Source: Arcticibacter pallidicorallinus (GTDB taxonomy: Bacteria; Bacteroidota; Bacteroidia; Sphingobacteriales; Sphingobacteriaceae). From it: a stretch of 64,000 bases of DNA. This document shows, piece after piece, positions 33,567 through 42,847 of the stretch (position 1 is its first letter; each line of letters begins with the position of its first letter). A program made the translations under genes and the position numbers. Below the pieces are notes generated by a model that was not told the DNA's origin, ran no database searches, and saw only the letters and a program-made list of their open reading frames with translations. The stretch spans positions 496,001 to 560,000 of the forward strand of contig NZ_PVTH01000001.1 of NCBI RefSeq assembly GCF_003002875.1, written 5' to 3'.

Positions 33567-35238
33567 GGGCACGTCTGCTTTCAAAGAAAGCACTTATCTC
33601 CGTTAAATTTAAAGCATTCAGGCAGTTTTCCGCTGCCACACCGCCCTTGCGGGCGGCGATAATGCCATAGTGAATATCATTGAAACCCCTCACGCTGTGC
33701 GCATCCGGGTTAACCGACAGCATCACGCCCTTTTCAATAGCGTACTGATGCCAGCGCCAGTCAATATCCAGTCGCAGCGGATTCGCGTTGATCTCGATCA
33801 CCACGCCGTTCGCCGCACAGGCGTCGATTACCTTGGGTATGTCCACCGGATAACCGCTTCTGCTCAACAGCAGGCGTCCCGTAGGGTGCCCTAAAATCGT
33901 CGTATAGGGGTTTTCAATCGCCTTGATTAAACGACTCGTCGCTTTCTCTTCCGACATCTTGAATACCGAGTGGATCGAAGCCACTATAAAGTCAAACTGC
34001 GACAAGATCTCCACCGGGTAATCCAGCGATCCATCAAAAAGGATATCCGATTCAATACCCTTAAAGATCTTAAACGGAGACAACTTTGCATTCAGCGCGT
34101 CGATCTCCGCATGCTGCGCCAGCACCCGTTCCTCACTAAGCCCCTTCGCATAAAAAGCCGATTTCGAATGATCGCAGATTCCCAGGTACTCAATCTTCAT
34201 CTCGTCCCTGCAGAACCTGGCCATCTCTTCCAAAGAACTGGCCCCATCACTCCAGGTGCTGTGGTTATGCAGCGTCCCTTTCAGGTCCTCATAGCAGATC
34301 AGCTGAGGCAGGGCATTCTTCTCCGCAAGACTAAACTCAAACACCCCTTCACGAAGCTCAGGCTCAATAAAAGGCAGACCGGCAGCACGGTAATACTCTT
34401 CTTCTGAGGCAATAACAGAGGGAACTTCTTTTACACGCGAAGACAACTCCTCCAGATGCTCCGCAGATCCCGTCTGCAACACCAGCTCCTTAAAGTACGC
34501 TTCAGCCGTACAAAAACGGATATAAACCTTCACTCCCGAACCACTCTCCGCAGTCAACACATCGTCCTTCCGCTCAACAAGCTGCAAATCTTCAGACGAT
34601 TCAATCCAGGAAACCACCTCCTCCAGAACCGGGGCACCTATTAAGATGTCCAGACCATCAACGATCTCCGCCTTCCGCCGAAACGCTCCCGTAAAGGATA
34701 TCAGCTCAGTCCCCGCAATCTCTCTCAACCCCGAAAGCAGTCCCTTGGCAAAACCATGAACATGCGCATACAAGAAACGCCCGCTGTTCGCCATCTTGAA
34801 CTCAATCGACTTCCTGATGTCTTCCTGCGTCTTCAGTCCGAAGCCCTTCGCCTCCATAAGCCGGTTCTCATTGCAGGCATAAAAAAGCTCACCAATATTC
34901 TCAATACCCAGCTCTTTCCAGATCACCAGGACCTTTTTCGGACCAAGGCCTTTGATACTCATGATCTCCACCACTCCCGGCGGCGTCTCTGCAAGCAGCG
35001 CCTCCAGCTCTTTCATCGTACCGGTTTCCACAATCTCGCGGACCTTTGCGGCTACGCTTTTACCGATAACCTTAACAGCAGCAAGTTCCTCAAGGCTCTT
35101 TGTCGCCACGTCAAAAGGAAGCTTGCCGATTGCAAGAGCCGCATTGGCAATGGTCTTGGTCTTAAATGATTTCTCTCCCTGAAGCTCCATAAGCTGACTT
35201 AACAGCCGCAGGAGTCGCGATATGGGCTTGTTTTCCAT
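33541..35238 (-). CDS. polX: PolX-type DNA polymerase/3'-5' exonuclease with PHP domain
   Basis: The 565-residue protein has an N-terminal helix-hairpin-helix and polymerase-X-like region (residues 1-310, including VMSIKGLGPKKVLVIWKELG-type hairpins) and a C-terminal PHP phosphoesterase domain from about 325 (LKGTLHNHSTWSDGASSLEEM, GICDHSKSA, GIESDILFDGSLDY, NPDAHS). Such enzymes fill short gaps and excise in base-excision repair. The palm region has DGLDILIGAPV in place of the two-Asp GDxD loop of active Pol X. Polymerase activity may therefore be weak or lost, as described for some Bacteroidota members; the PHP metal ligands look complete. Confidence 0.9.
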   Translation of the reverse strand: MENKPISRLLRLLSQLMELQGEKSFKTKTIANAALAIGKLPFDVATKSLEELAAVKVIGKSVAAKVREIVETGTMKELEALLAETPPGVVEIMSIKGLGPKKVLVIWKELGIENIGELFYACNENRLMEAKGFGLKTQEDIRKSIEFKMANSGRFLYAHVHGFAKGLLSGLREIAGTELISFTGAFRRKAEIVDGLDILIGAPVLEEVVSWIESSEDLQLVERKDDVLTAESGSGVKVYIRFCTAEAYFKELVLQTGSAEHLEELSSRVKEVPSVIASEEEYYRAAGLPFIEPELREGVFEFSLAEKNALPQLICYEDLKGTLHNHSTWSDGASSLEEMARFCRDEMKIEYLGICDHSKSAFYAKGLSEERVLAQHAEIDALNAKLSPFKIFKGIESDILFDGSLDYPVEILSQFDFIVASIHSVFKMSEEKATSRLIKAIENPYTTILGHPTGRLLLSRSGYPVDIPKVIDACAANGVVIEINANPLRLDIDWRWHQYAIEKGVMLSVNPDAHSVRGFNDIHYGIIAARKGGVAAENCLNALNLTEISAFFESRRAHENTHHTI

Positions 35239-35329
35239 CAGTCAAAAATAGGAAAATATGTTCGCAAAGACTATTCAAAACCCTAGCCCGGCTTTTCTGT
35301 TCTACAAACACACCATCCAGATTTCGCCC

Positions 35330-36421
35330 ATGGCTCAAGTTTCCCTTACCGATTCCATCAAAGTTCTCGTCTTTCTATTCCTCCTGTTCGGAGGGCTTTA
35401 TTTTGCCGCCGAATTTCTGATTCCCCTCAGCTTCGGAGGAATCATCGCTACTCTCATTTTACCTTTTTGCCGACGCATAGAATCGAAAGGTGTGCACCGC
35501 GGAGTGTCTGCGGCATTATGCATCTTGATACTGCTGACGATTATCGGGGGGCTTGTGCTCATCTTTGCCTGGCAATTGTCGGATCTCGCGAAAGACTTTT
35601 CCCAGATGCAGCACCATCTCGGCGGCCTGCGCGATAAGATCGAAAGCTATATCAGTAATACCGTTGGCATATCCAGGGAAAAGCAGACGGAGATTATTGA
35701 TAAGCAGCAGGATGCTACTACTAATCAGATGGCAGGGGTTATTACCGCTTTAATGGGTATAGGTGTGGACTTTATTCTGGTTACGGTGTACACCTTCCTG
35801 TTTGTCCTGTACCGCAGCCGGCTGAAAAAGTTTATCCTGATGCTGGTGCCTGTAGAACAAATGCAACGCACGGAGAAAGTGATTAATGAGTCGGCAAAAG
35901 TTGCCTTCCAGTACCTGTCGGGACTCTCCATGATGATCGTTATGCTCTGGGTGATGTACGGAATCGGCTTTTCCATTGTGGGAATTGAGGGCGCCATCTT
36001 TTTCGCGGTGCTGTGCGGACTGCTGGAAATCGTACCCTTTGTAGGAAACCTGACCGGTACCGGCTTTACTGTGCTGATGGCCATTTCCCAGGGTGGGGGA
36101 GGCAGCATGGTACTCGGTGTTCTGGCTACCTACTTCGTGGTTCAATTTGTACAGTCCTATATTATCGAGCCACTGGTAGTCGGTGCTGAAGTCAACATCA
36201 ATCCTCTTTTTACCATTCTTGTTCTGGTCCTTGGTGAAATGCTATGGGGAATACCCGGAATGGTTCTCGCCATCCCCCTTCTAGGGATAGCGAAGATCAT
36301 CTGCGATAACGTGGAACCCCTGAGACCTTATGCTTACCTGATAGGAGGAGAGCGAAGAGAAAAGAAAGACAGCGGTTTCATCAGCAAAATCAAAAACGCC
36401 TTCAATAAAAAAGCGGAGTAG
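35330..36421 (+). CDS. AI-2E family transporter
   Basis: The 363-residue inner-membrane protein has about eight hydrophobic helices, with a soluble segment between the second and third (about residues 80-140). It ends with the family pattern NINPLFTILVLVLGEMLWGIPGMVLAIPLLGI. The family includes TqsA-like exporters and Na+/H+ antiporters, so the substrate is open. The frame extends 24 codons further upstream, but MAQVSLTDSIKVLVF at 35330 gives the usual short polar start before the first helix. Its last codons contain the T-run of the sppA terminator in antisense. Confidence 0.88.
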   Translation: MAQVSLTDSIKVLVFLFLLFGGLYFAAEFLIPLSFGGIIATLILPFCRRIESKGVHRGVSAALCILILLTIIGGLVLIFAWQLSDLAKDFSQMQHHLGGLRDKIESYISNTVGISREKQTEIIDKQQDATTNQMAGVITALMGIGVDFILVTVYTFLFVLYRSRLKKFILMLVPVEQMQRTEKVINESAKVAFQYLSGLSMMIVMLWVMYGIGFSIVGIEGAIFFAVLCGLLEIVPFVGNLTGTGFTVLMAISQGGGGSMVLGVLATYFVVQFVQSYIIEPLVVGAEVNINPLFTILVLVLGEMLWGIPGMVLAIPLLGIAKIICDNVEPLRPYAYLIGGERREKKDSGFISKIKNAFNKKAE

Positions 36422-36439
36422 GCCAGGCCTGCTCCGCTT
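36411..36439 (-). terminator. Rho-independent terminator of sppA
   Basis: The arms AAGCGGAG (36411-36418) and CTCCGCTT (36432-36439) with an inner AGGCC/GGCCT pair form a hairpin that on the minus strand is followed by TTTTTTATT. The T-run lies inside the last codons of the convergent transporter gene. Confidence 0.8.
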
Positions 36440-36458
36440 CAAAGATCTTTAGAATAGC

Positions 36459-38225
36459 TTACCTGATCTCCAGATTAAACATCATTCTAGCCTGTACACC
36501 CGTACCCTCCAGGATGGTCTTCAGCTGCTTATAATAATTATAGCTCTCACCAAACTGAAGCCTGGCATAATGTTCCTTCAGCTTATCCTCACCACTGCTG
36601 AAGATCGATTCAAACGGATCCTTCTGCGTCGGATATTCCACTAATTTATAGTTCTTCAGCTTAGCCATTTTTACAGCCGAGTTCACAGCATCCTGAACGT
36701 TACCCAAACGGTCGACAAGACCGATCTTCAACGCTTCCGTTCCGCTCCAGACACGTCCCTGACCAACGCCGTCTACATAATCCTGCGTCTTCTTGCGGCC
36801 ATCAGCCACCCGCTTGGTAAAGGTACCATAGATCCGGTTAACCTCATTCTGGACGATCAGTCGCTCGCCAACCGTAAGCGGACGCGTGGTCGAACCCAGA
36901 TCCGCATATTCAGCGGTCTTGACCTGATCAAAGGTAATTCCCAGCTTATCATTAAAGAAGTTTTGCATGTTCGGAATGATGCCAAACACACCTATAGAAC
37001 CCGTTATCGTATTCGGCTGAGCAAAGATAGAGTCGGCAGCACAAGCAATATAATAACCACCCGAAGCAGCAACATCACCCATAGAAACAATCACCGGCTT
37101 TACCTTGCGGGTAAGAGCCACCTCGCGCCAGATCACGTCCGATGCAAGCGCACTGCCACCCGGAGAATTTATCCGAAATACAACCGCTTTGACCTTCTCA
37201 TCGGTGCGCACTTTACGCAAAGTTCTCGAGATACGTTCAGAGCCGATCGTCTCGTCATCACCCTCACCACTCATGATATCACCGGATGCGTACACCATCG
37301 CCACACGCGAATCCAGGTCTCCCTCAGCAGGGCGGTTACCTTTAATATAGCCGCTCAGCGTCACAGACTTTATATCCTTTTTCTTATCAACACCCGTCTT
37401 TTGTTTCAGCTCATCAATGACTTGATCCTTATAACGAAGCGCATCTGCCAGCTTATACGTTACCGCATCCTTCGCCTGCTGCACCTTCAACTGGTTGGCG
37501 ATAACAAACAACGAATCCTTCGGAATCTTTCTCGACGCGGAAACATTAATCAGCAAATGATCATAGATAGAACCCAGAAACGAAGTAACCTGCTTCCTGT
37601 TCGCATCACTCATCTTGTCGAGAATAAAAGGCTCCACCGCACTCTTAAACGTTCCTACCTTGATGATCTGAGGCTCGATGCCCAGCTTGTCCAACGCGCC
37701 CTTGAAGAAAACAGACTGAGAGCTCATACCTGCAAACTCCAGAATTCCCTCCGGATTCAGGTACACTTTATCGGCTACAGAAGCCAGGTAATAGGCTTTT
37801 TGCGAATAAACCTCACTATATGCGATGATGAATTTCTTGGATTTCTTGAAGTCGAGCAGTCCGTTACGGATCTCCTCCACTGTTGCCATTCCTGCCTGCA
37901 CACCCGAAAAGTCCAGGTAGATCCCCTTGATATTGTCGTCTGTTTTCGCCCTTTTCAGCGCTGCCAGAATATCATTCAGGCCCATGTTTTTGCTCACACC
38001 AACACCCGCGAAGCTGATATCGTCGAGCGGATTCTTAACGGATCGTTCCGTAATCGGTGCGTTAAGCGAAACATGCAGGAGCGAACCCGGTTCCACTTTA
38101 ACCTCCTGGTCACCTGCCGAAGAAGCAATGCCGACAATGAGCATCACCATCAGGAAGCCTATGACTATAAACGAGAGGAAAAACCCCAGCATAGAGGCAA
38201 AAACAAACTTAAAAAAACCCTTCAT
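36459..38225 (-). CDS. sppA: Signal peptide peptidase SppA, long form
   Basis: SppA degrades cleaved signal peptides at the periplasmic face of the inner membrane. The 588-residue protein has an N-terminal membrane anchor (about 7-35) and two tandem peptidase-S49 domains. The N-terminal half supplies the general-base Lys (in VGTFKSAVEPF, about residue 192). The C-terminal half holds the nucleophile Ser in GDVAASGGYYIACAAD and the RINSPGGSALASD segment. Length fits the 67-kDa tandem type of E. coli. A terminator follows and the gene is divergent from folK. Confidence 0.95.
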   Translation of the reverse strand: MKGFFKFVFASMLGFFLSFIVIGFLMVMLIVGIASSAGDQEVKVEPGSLLHVSLNAPITERSVKNPLDDISFAGVGVSKNMGLNDILAALKRAKTDDNIKGIYLDFSGVQAGMATVEEIRNGLLDFKKSKKFIIAYSEVYSQKAYYLASVADKVYLNPEGILEFAGMSSQSVFFKGALDKLGIEPQIIKVGTFKSAVEPFILDKMSDANRKQVTSFLGSIYDHLLINVSASRKIPKDSLFVIANQLKVQQAKDAVTYKLADALRYKDQVIDELKQKTGVDKKKDIKSVTLSGYIKGNRPAEGDLDSRVAMVYASGDIMSGEGDDETIGSERISRTLRKVRTDEKVKAVVFRINSPGGSALASDVIWREVALTRKVKPVIVSMGDVAASGGYYIACAADSIFAQPNTITGSIGVFGIIPNMQNFFNDKLGITFDQVKTAEYADLGSTTRPLTVGERLIVQNEVNRIYGTFTKRVADGRKKTQDYVDGVGQGRVWSGTEALKIGLVDRLGNVQDAVNSAVKMAKLKNYKLVEYPTQKDPFESIFSSGEDKLKEHYARLQFGESYNYYKQLKTILEGTGVQARMMFNLEIR

Positions 38226-38273
38226 GGATATTAAAACTTAATGGTTATACAAGTATATGCAATTAGATATGAA

Positions 38274-38281
38274 TATATTTG
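38274..38281 (+). promoter_or_regulatory. Bacteroidota-type -7 element for folK-hpt
   Basis: TATATTTG matches TAnnTTTG and lies 25 bases before the folK start. A clear -33 TTTG is not seen. Confidence 0.4.
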
Positions 38282-38306
38282 AAACGTTACAGCCAAAAAA
38301 AGTTTT

Positions 38307-38786
38307 ATGCATTCAGTCATTATATTACTTGGCAGCAATCTGGGAGACAGGTTAACGTATCTCCATAAAGCTACCGCAAGCATAGAAATAGAGGCTGGAA
38401 AAGTAGTACAAAAGTCGGCTGTCTATCGAACAGCATCATGGGGGAAAACAGAGCTCCCGGAGTATCTCAATCAGGTGCTTCAGATCGAGTCTGCACTCCC
38501 GCCCCAGAAACTACTCAGCACGCTTCAGCAAATAGAAACCAGCCTGGAGCGAACCCGGGAGGAGAAGTGGGGATCGCGAACGATAGATATAGACATACTT
38601 TTTTACGACGCACAGCAGATAAATGAAGCCAACCTCATCATACCGCACCCCCTGTTGCAGGAACGGCGGTTTGTTCTGGAGCCCTTAATGGAAATTGCAC
38701 CTGCACTGGAGCATCCCGTTTTTGGCAAAACGATTGAACAGCTTTACGCACAACTAAAAGACACACTGATTGTTGAAAAGATCTAG
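38307..38786 (+). CDS. folK: 2-amino-4-hydroxy-6-hydroxymethyldihydropteridine diphosphokinase
   Basis: FolK transfers pyrophosphate from ATP to hydroxymethyl-dihydropterin in folate synthesis. The 159-residue protein shows the N-terminal LLGSNLGDRLTYLHKA, the LLSTLQQIETSLERTREEKWGSR substrate loop and the metal motif TIDIDILFYD, then IIPHPLLQERRFVLEPL. All are in canonical order. It precedes the Hpt gene by 18 bases on the same strand. Confidence 0.95.
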   Translation: MHSVIILLGSNLGDRLTYLHKATASIEIEAGKVVQKSAVYRTASWGKTELPEYLNQVLQIESALPPQKLLSTLQQIETSLERTREEKWGSRTIDIDILFYDAQQINEANLIIPHPLLQERRFVLEPLMEIAPALEHPVFGKTIEQLYAQLKDTLIVEKI

Positions 38787-38804
38787 AAACCTAAATTATA
38801 CATC

Positions 38805-39170
38805 ATGAGCAATGCATACCAAGTCGATCTCTCTTATCTCAATGATATAGCAGGAGGGAATGTAGAATTCGTAATCGATATGATCGATATCTTTCTGGAG
38901 CAGACGCCGGGATATTTCGAGGAGCTGGGTGCAGCGATACAGCTGCAGGACTGGAAAGTTACCGGCGACATCGCTCATAAGATCAAGCCCACACTGGCGT
39001 TTATAGGCGCAGAGGATCTCCGGGTGAAAATGCAGCAAATGGAATCAAACGCAAGAGCACAGCAGAATTTAGATACTATTCCTGAAAGTTTCCGTGAGAT
39101 TAATGGTACTGCCGAGCAGATCTATGAAAGTTTGCAGCAGGCAAGGGCAGAGCTGTCTGCCAAACTATAA
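38805..39170 (+). CDS. Hpt domain phosphotransfer protein
   Basis: The 121-residue protein is a single four-helix Hpt domain with the phosphorylatable His58 in DIAHKIKPTLAFIGAEDL. It has no other domain, so it must shuttle phosphate between a separate hybrid kinase and a response regulator. No kinase gene lies in the window. A SixA-like phosphatase that could dephosphorylate it is encoded at 32098-32604. A bidirectional terminator starts 3 bases after its stop. Confidence 0.9.
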   Translation: MSNAYQVDLSYLNDIAGGNVEFVIDMIDIFLEQTPGYFEELGAAIQLQDWKVTGDIAHKIKPTLAFIGAEDLRVKMQQMESNARAQQNLDTIPESFREINGTAEQIYESLQQARAELSAKL

Positions 39171-39173
39171 AAA

Positions 39174-39202
39174 AAGGGATCCATTGTAACAATGGATCCC
39201 TT
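39174..39202. terminator. Bidirectional terminator between hpt and pssA
   Basis: A perfect 13-bp stem, AAGGGATCCATTG (39174-39186) and CAATGGATCCCTT (39190-39202), has a three-base loop. The A-tract before it serves pssA on the minus strand, and the short T-tracts after it serve hpt. Confidence 0.85.
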
Positions 39203-39208
39203 CCTGTT

Positions 39209-39910
39209 TTATCTCAGTCTGGTAAACTGAATGATCGATAAAACGATATAAATAAATATGATGATCGGGATAGCTACAAATTGCAGCAGCAAAATCAGCA
39301 GGACCGAAGAGCCCAGTAAGATATACCGGAAGAGGTTCTCCTCCAGCCCGAAATTCTTAAACTTCAGCGAAATCAGTGGAACTTCCATCACCAGGAGGAA
39401 TCCCGTGCCGATACTGAATACAAACAAGAAGAATGGATTCAGTATATAAGCATCCAGCGCCCCGCTTCCCGCGGCAATAATCATCGGCAGTGAACCTACC
39501 AGCAAGGCATTCGCCGGAGTCGGCAAACCGATGAAATGATCACCCTGGCGCGGGTCAATATTGAACTTTGCCAGGCGAAGAGCCGAAAACATCGCAATAA
39601 AGAAGGCCGAGAACTTCAGGTATTCACTCATCTCCCCAACCTGCGGGGCCTGCAAAAACAACTGGTAAACAATTGCAGCAGGCAACAGACCAAAGCTGAT
39701 CATATCAGCCAGCGAATCCAGTTCTTTCCCCATAGGAGAATAAACGTGAAGCGCCCTTGCGATCAGTCCGTCAACAAAGTCGAACAATGCAGCAATAACA
39801 ATAAAATAAGCAGCTAAGGTCAGATCATTACTGAAAGCAAACGTAACGCCTATACACCCGCTGAACAAGTTCAGGCACGTGATGGCGTTAGGTATATGTT
39901 TTTTCATCAA
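39209..39910 (-). CDS. pssA: CDP-diacylglycerol-serine O-phosphatidyltransferase
   Basis: PssA makes phosphatidylserine, the precursor of phosphatidylethanolamine. The 233-residue membrane protein has the CDP-alcohol phosphotransferase motif DGLIARALHVYSPMGKELDS, which supplies the D-G-x2-A-R-x8-G-x3-D pattern, with the last Asp following in LADMISFG. About seven hydrophobic helices are visible. The first residues (HIPNAITCLNLFSGC) are typical of the gram-positive/Bacteroidota type II enzyme. It starts 12 bases after the rho stop on the same strand. Confidence 0.93.
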   Translation of the reverse strand: MMKKHIPNAITCLNLFSGCIGVTFAFSNDLTLAAYFIVIAALFDFVDGLIARALHVYSPMGKELDSLADMISFGLLPAAIVYQLFLQAPQVGEMSEYLKFSAFFIAMFSALRLAKFNIDPRQGDHFIGLPTPANALLVGSLPMIIAAGSGALDAYILNPFFLFVFSIGTGFLLVMEVPLISLKFKNFGLEENLFRYILLGSSVLLILLLQFVAIPIIIFIYIVLSIIQFTRLR

Positions 39911-39922
39911 TATCTATTTGAA

Positions 39923-41761
39923 TTAGCTATTCATCGAAATTAAAAATTCCTCATTTGATTTAGTACCTCTCATCTGGCTCAGCAAGAATTCCATTGATTC
40001 CTGAGAATTCATATCCGCCAGGTGGTTACGCAGGATCCAGATCCTTTGCAAGTTCTCCCTGTCATGAAGAAGATCGTCACGACGGGTGCTCGATGCAGTA
40101 AGATCGATAGCCGGATAGATTCGTTTGTTCGCCAGTTTACGGTCAAGCTGAAGCTCCATGTTACCCGTACCCTTGAACTCTTCGAAAATTACCTCGTCCA
40201 TTTTAGAACCCGTATCGATCAGCGCAGTAGCCAGGATCGTCAGTGAACCGCCATCCTCGATATTACGTGCCGCACCGAAGAAACGCTTAGGTTTGTGTAG
40301 CGCATTCGCATCCACACCACCCGAAAGGATCTTTCCTGATGCAGGCGCAACAGTATTATAAGCACGTGCCAAACGCGTGATTGAATCCAGCAGGATCACC
40401 ACATCATGTCCGCATTCCACCATTCTCTTCGCCTTTTCCAGAACGATATTGGCAATCTTCACGTGACGCTCAGCAGGCTCATCAAAGGTAGATGAAACCA
40501 CTTCCGCACGTACACTTCTCGCCATATCCGTTACCTCTTCCGGACGCTCATCGATCAACAGGATGATCAGATAAACCTCAGGGTGGTTCTTTGCAATCGC
40601 GTTAGCAACATCCTTCAACAAGATCGTCTTACCGGTCTTAGGCTGTGCCACGATCAAACCACGCTGACCCTTACCAATAGGAGTGAACATATCGATGATA
40701 CGCGTCGAGTTGTGACTGGTATCCATGAACAGGTTCAGTTTCTCAGAAGGGAAAAGAGGAGTCAGGAAGTCAAACGGTACACGATCCCTTACCTCAGCAG
40801 GCAGGCGTCCGTTAATCGCTTCAACCCGAACCAGCGGGAAATATTTTTCGCCTTCTTTCGGAGGACGGATGCTTCCACGTACCGTATCGCCCGTCTTCAA
40901 ACCGAAAAGTTTGATCTGCGACTGCGATACATAGATATCATCAGGAGAAGTCAGGTAGTTATAGTCAGAAGAGCGCAGGAATCCGTAGCCATCAGGCATG
41001 ATTTCCAGAACACCTTCGTTCACAATCACGTTGTCAAAATCCAGGTTCACCGCAGCATTCTGATCAGAAAGCCTTTGTTCCTGCGGTCTTTCAGGTGATC
41101 TCTCAGCCGATCTCTCTACCGGACGCGCTTCTACCGTTCTACCGGTAGGCGTGCTAAAACGCTTTTCAAACTTGGGAGCCCTTTCGCCTGCAGGAGCTTC
41201 AGCATTTGCCGAAGGTTCTTCACGTCTTCTGGGTTGCTCCGAAGGAGGAACGATAGTCCTGTCATGCTTAATGGTGATCTGTCTTCTCGGGCGCTGGGTA
41301 GGCTGTGCCGGAGCAGCAGCAGGTTCAGCACCTTCAGCCGGTTTGTTTTCAACCGCAGCAGGAGCAGCTTCCGCCGGAGTGTTCGCACTCTCAGCAGGAG
41401 CAGGTGTATTTTGATCAGCTTCCGCTTGTTTTTCTGTAGTAGCCGGTGATTCCGGAGCAGGGGCAGAGAAAAGTGTCTCCTGCGCAGCACTTGCCGCCGC
41501 AGCTTTTACCGCATCTGTATTGGTTTTTATAGATCTGCTGCGTTTCTTTGGTTTTTCACCTTCAACACTTGCGCCATTGGCAGCACCGGTATCAATTGAT
41601 GAGGAACCCTCGCCGGAAGTAGCAGCGTTTTGTGATTGATGAGCCTTTATTTTAGTGATAAGTTCTTGTTTTCTTAAGGCATCTGAGCCCTCCACACCAA
41701 AGGATTTGGCAATCTCACGAAGCTCGGACACAAGCTTGTCGTTCAATTCAGTAATTTCCAT
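39923..41761 (-). CDS. rho: Transcription termination factor Rho with long N-terminal insert
   Basis: Rho is the hexameric RNA helicase that ends transcription. The 612-residue protein has the Rho-N helix bundle (1-42). A roughly 190-residue Ala/Pro/Glu- and Arg-rich disordered insert follows. Next come the cold-shock RNA-binding domain ([16 protein letters not shown]), the Walker A loop AQPKTGKT near residue 370, the Walker B region ([16 protein letters not shown]) and the Q/R-loop part. E. coli Rho has 419 residues; the excess is all in the insert, as is common in this phylum. A consensus -7 element lies at 41830-41837. Confidence 0.96.
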   Translation of the reverse strand: MEITELNDKLVSELREIAKSFGVEGSDALRKQELITKIKAHQSQNAATSGEGSSSIDTGAANGASVEGEKPKKRSRSIKTNTDAVKAAAASAAQETLFSAPAPESPATTEKQAEADQNTPAPAESANTPAEAAPAAVENKPAEGAEPAAAPAQPTQRPRRQITIKHDRTIVPPSEQPRRREEPSANAEAPAGERAPKFEKRFSTPTGRTVEARPVERSAERSPERPQEQRLSDQNAAVNLDFDNVIVNEGVLEIMPDGYGFLRSSDYNYLTSPDDIYVSQSQIKLFGLKTGDTVRGSIRPPKEGEKYFPLVRVEAINGRLPAEVRDRVPFDFLTPLFPSEKLNLFMDTSHNSTRIIDMFTPIGKGQRGLIVAQPKTGKTILLKDVANAIAKNHPEVYLIILLIDERPEEVTDMARSVRAEVVSSTFDEPAERHVKIANIVLEKAKRMVECGHDVVILLDSITRLARAYNTVAPASGKILSGGVDANALHKPKRFFGAARNIEDGGSLTILATALIDTGSKMDEVIFEEFKGTGNMELQLDRKLANKRIYPAIDLTASSTRRDDLLHDRENLQRIWILRNHLADMNSQESMEFLLSQMRGTKSNEEFLISMNS

Positions 41762-41829
41762 TCAATTGAAATATTATATAGGATTCTTTTTGTAAGACTT
41801 AGTCCACACCCGTAAAAGAAAATCATGTG

Positions 41830-41837
41830 CAAAAATA
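41830..41837 (-). promoter_or_regulatory. Bacteroidota-type -7 element for rho
   Basis: The minus strand reads TATTTTTG, an exact TAnnTTTG match, 68 bases upstream of the rho start. The long leader could carry the autoregulation known for rho genes, but no specific element is recognised. Confidence 0.4.
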
Positions 41838-41985
41838 AGGCTGATGAGTTTTCTTTTGAGAAAGAGGGGACTGCTTTTTTGAGATAAAGCACAATTCTAA
41901 GTGAATAAATCGTAAAAAACAAAAAATATGAAAAAAAATTTTAAAGCCCTTTAATGTTTTGGTTACTTTGAAGCTTATTATTACT

Positions 41986-42810
41986 ATGAATCGTAAAGAG
42001 CTAATTGAGCAGATCCGGACCAAAAAATCCTTCCTTTGTATCGGACTCGACACAGACATTACCAAAATCCCAAAATACCTTCTTGATACCGAAGATCCTG
42101 TTTATGAGTTTAATAAGCAGATTATTGAGGCAACCAAAGAATACTGCGTTTCCTATAAGATCAATACCGCGTTTTATGAAAGCCGCGGCCTGGCCGGATG
42201 GCAAAGTCTGATCCGCACCTGGAATGAGCTGCCGAAAGACACCTTTAGTATTGCCGATGCCAAGCGCGGCGACATAGGCAACACTTCTGAAATGTATGCA
42301 AAAGCCTTCTTTCAGGCCGAATCATCCGGAATGAGCTTTGATTCAGTCACCGTCGCACCTTATATGGGAGCCGACTCGGTTAAGCCCTTTCTCAAGTTTG
42401 AAAACAAATGGGCCATCGTACTCGGCCTGACTTCCAACGAAGGCAGTAAAGACTTCCAGTTTCTGCCCGTAGCAGAAGAAACCATGCTTTTCGAGCGCGT
42501 AATTCAAACGGTAAGCGGCTGGGGAACGAACGATAATATCATGTTCGTTGTAGGTGCTACACGGGGCGAGTCCTTCCTGACGATACGTAAACATGCACCA
42601 GACCACTTCCTGCTCGTTCCGGGCGTAGGCGCACAAGGCGGCAACCTGCAGGACGTTTGTAAATATGGAATGAACAAAGATTGCGGATTACTCATCAACT
42701 CATCACGTGCGGTGATATATGCATCATCCGGAGAGGATTTTGCAGAAGCAGCAGCGGCAGAAGCACGGAAAGTTCAAAACGAAATGAAGCTGATACTTGA
42801 ATCGATGTAA
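41986..42810 (+). CDS. pyrF: Orotidine 5'-phosphate decarboxylase (type 2)
   Basis: PyrF makes UMP from OMP. The 274-residue protein fits the longer type-2 group. It shows FLCIGLDTDITKIP near the N-terminus, the catalytic FSIADAKRGDIGNTSEMYAKAFF with Lys in DAKRGD, and VGATRGE and VPGVGAQGG phosphate-binding turns. The frame opens 9 codons earlier, but MNRKELIEQI at 41986 gives the usual N-terminus. It begins a long plus-strand run of genes. Confidence 0.93.
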   Translation: MNRKELIEQIRTKKSFLCIGLDTDITKIPKYLLDTEDPVYEFNKQIIEATKEYCVSYKINTAFYESRGLAGWQSLIRTWNELPKDTFSIADAKRGDIGNTSEMYAKAFFQAESSGMSFDSVTVAPYMGADSVKPFLKFENKWAIVLGLTSNEGSKDFQFLPVAEETMLFERVIQTVSGWGTNDNIMFVVGATRGESFLTIRKHAPDHFLLVPGVGAQGGNLQDVCKYGMNKDCGLLINSSRAVIYASSGEDFAEAAAAEARKVQNEMKLILESM

Positions 42811-42847
42811 GTTGTGCGTATTCTGCTAATAACTAGCTGAATGCACA

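Noticed and set aside
36963-38234. Open plus-strand frame of 423 codons opposite sppA
   Set aside because: It is antisense to a clear sppA gene, has Arg/His-rich shadow composition and no family resemblance.
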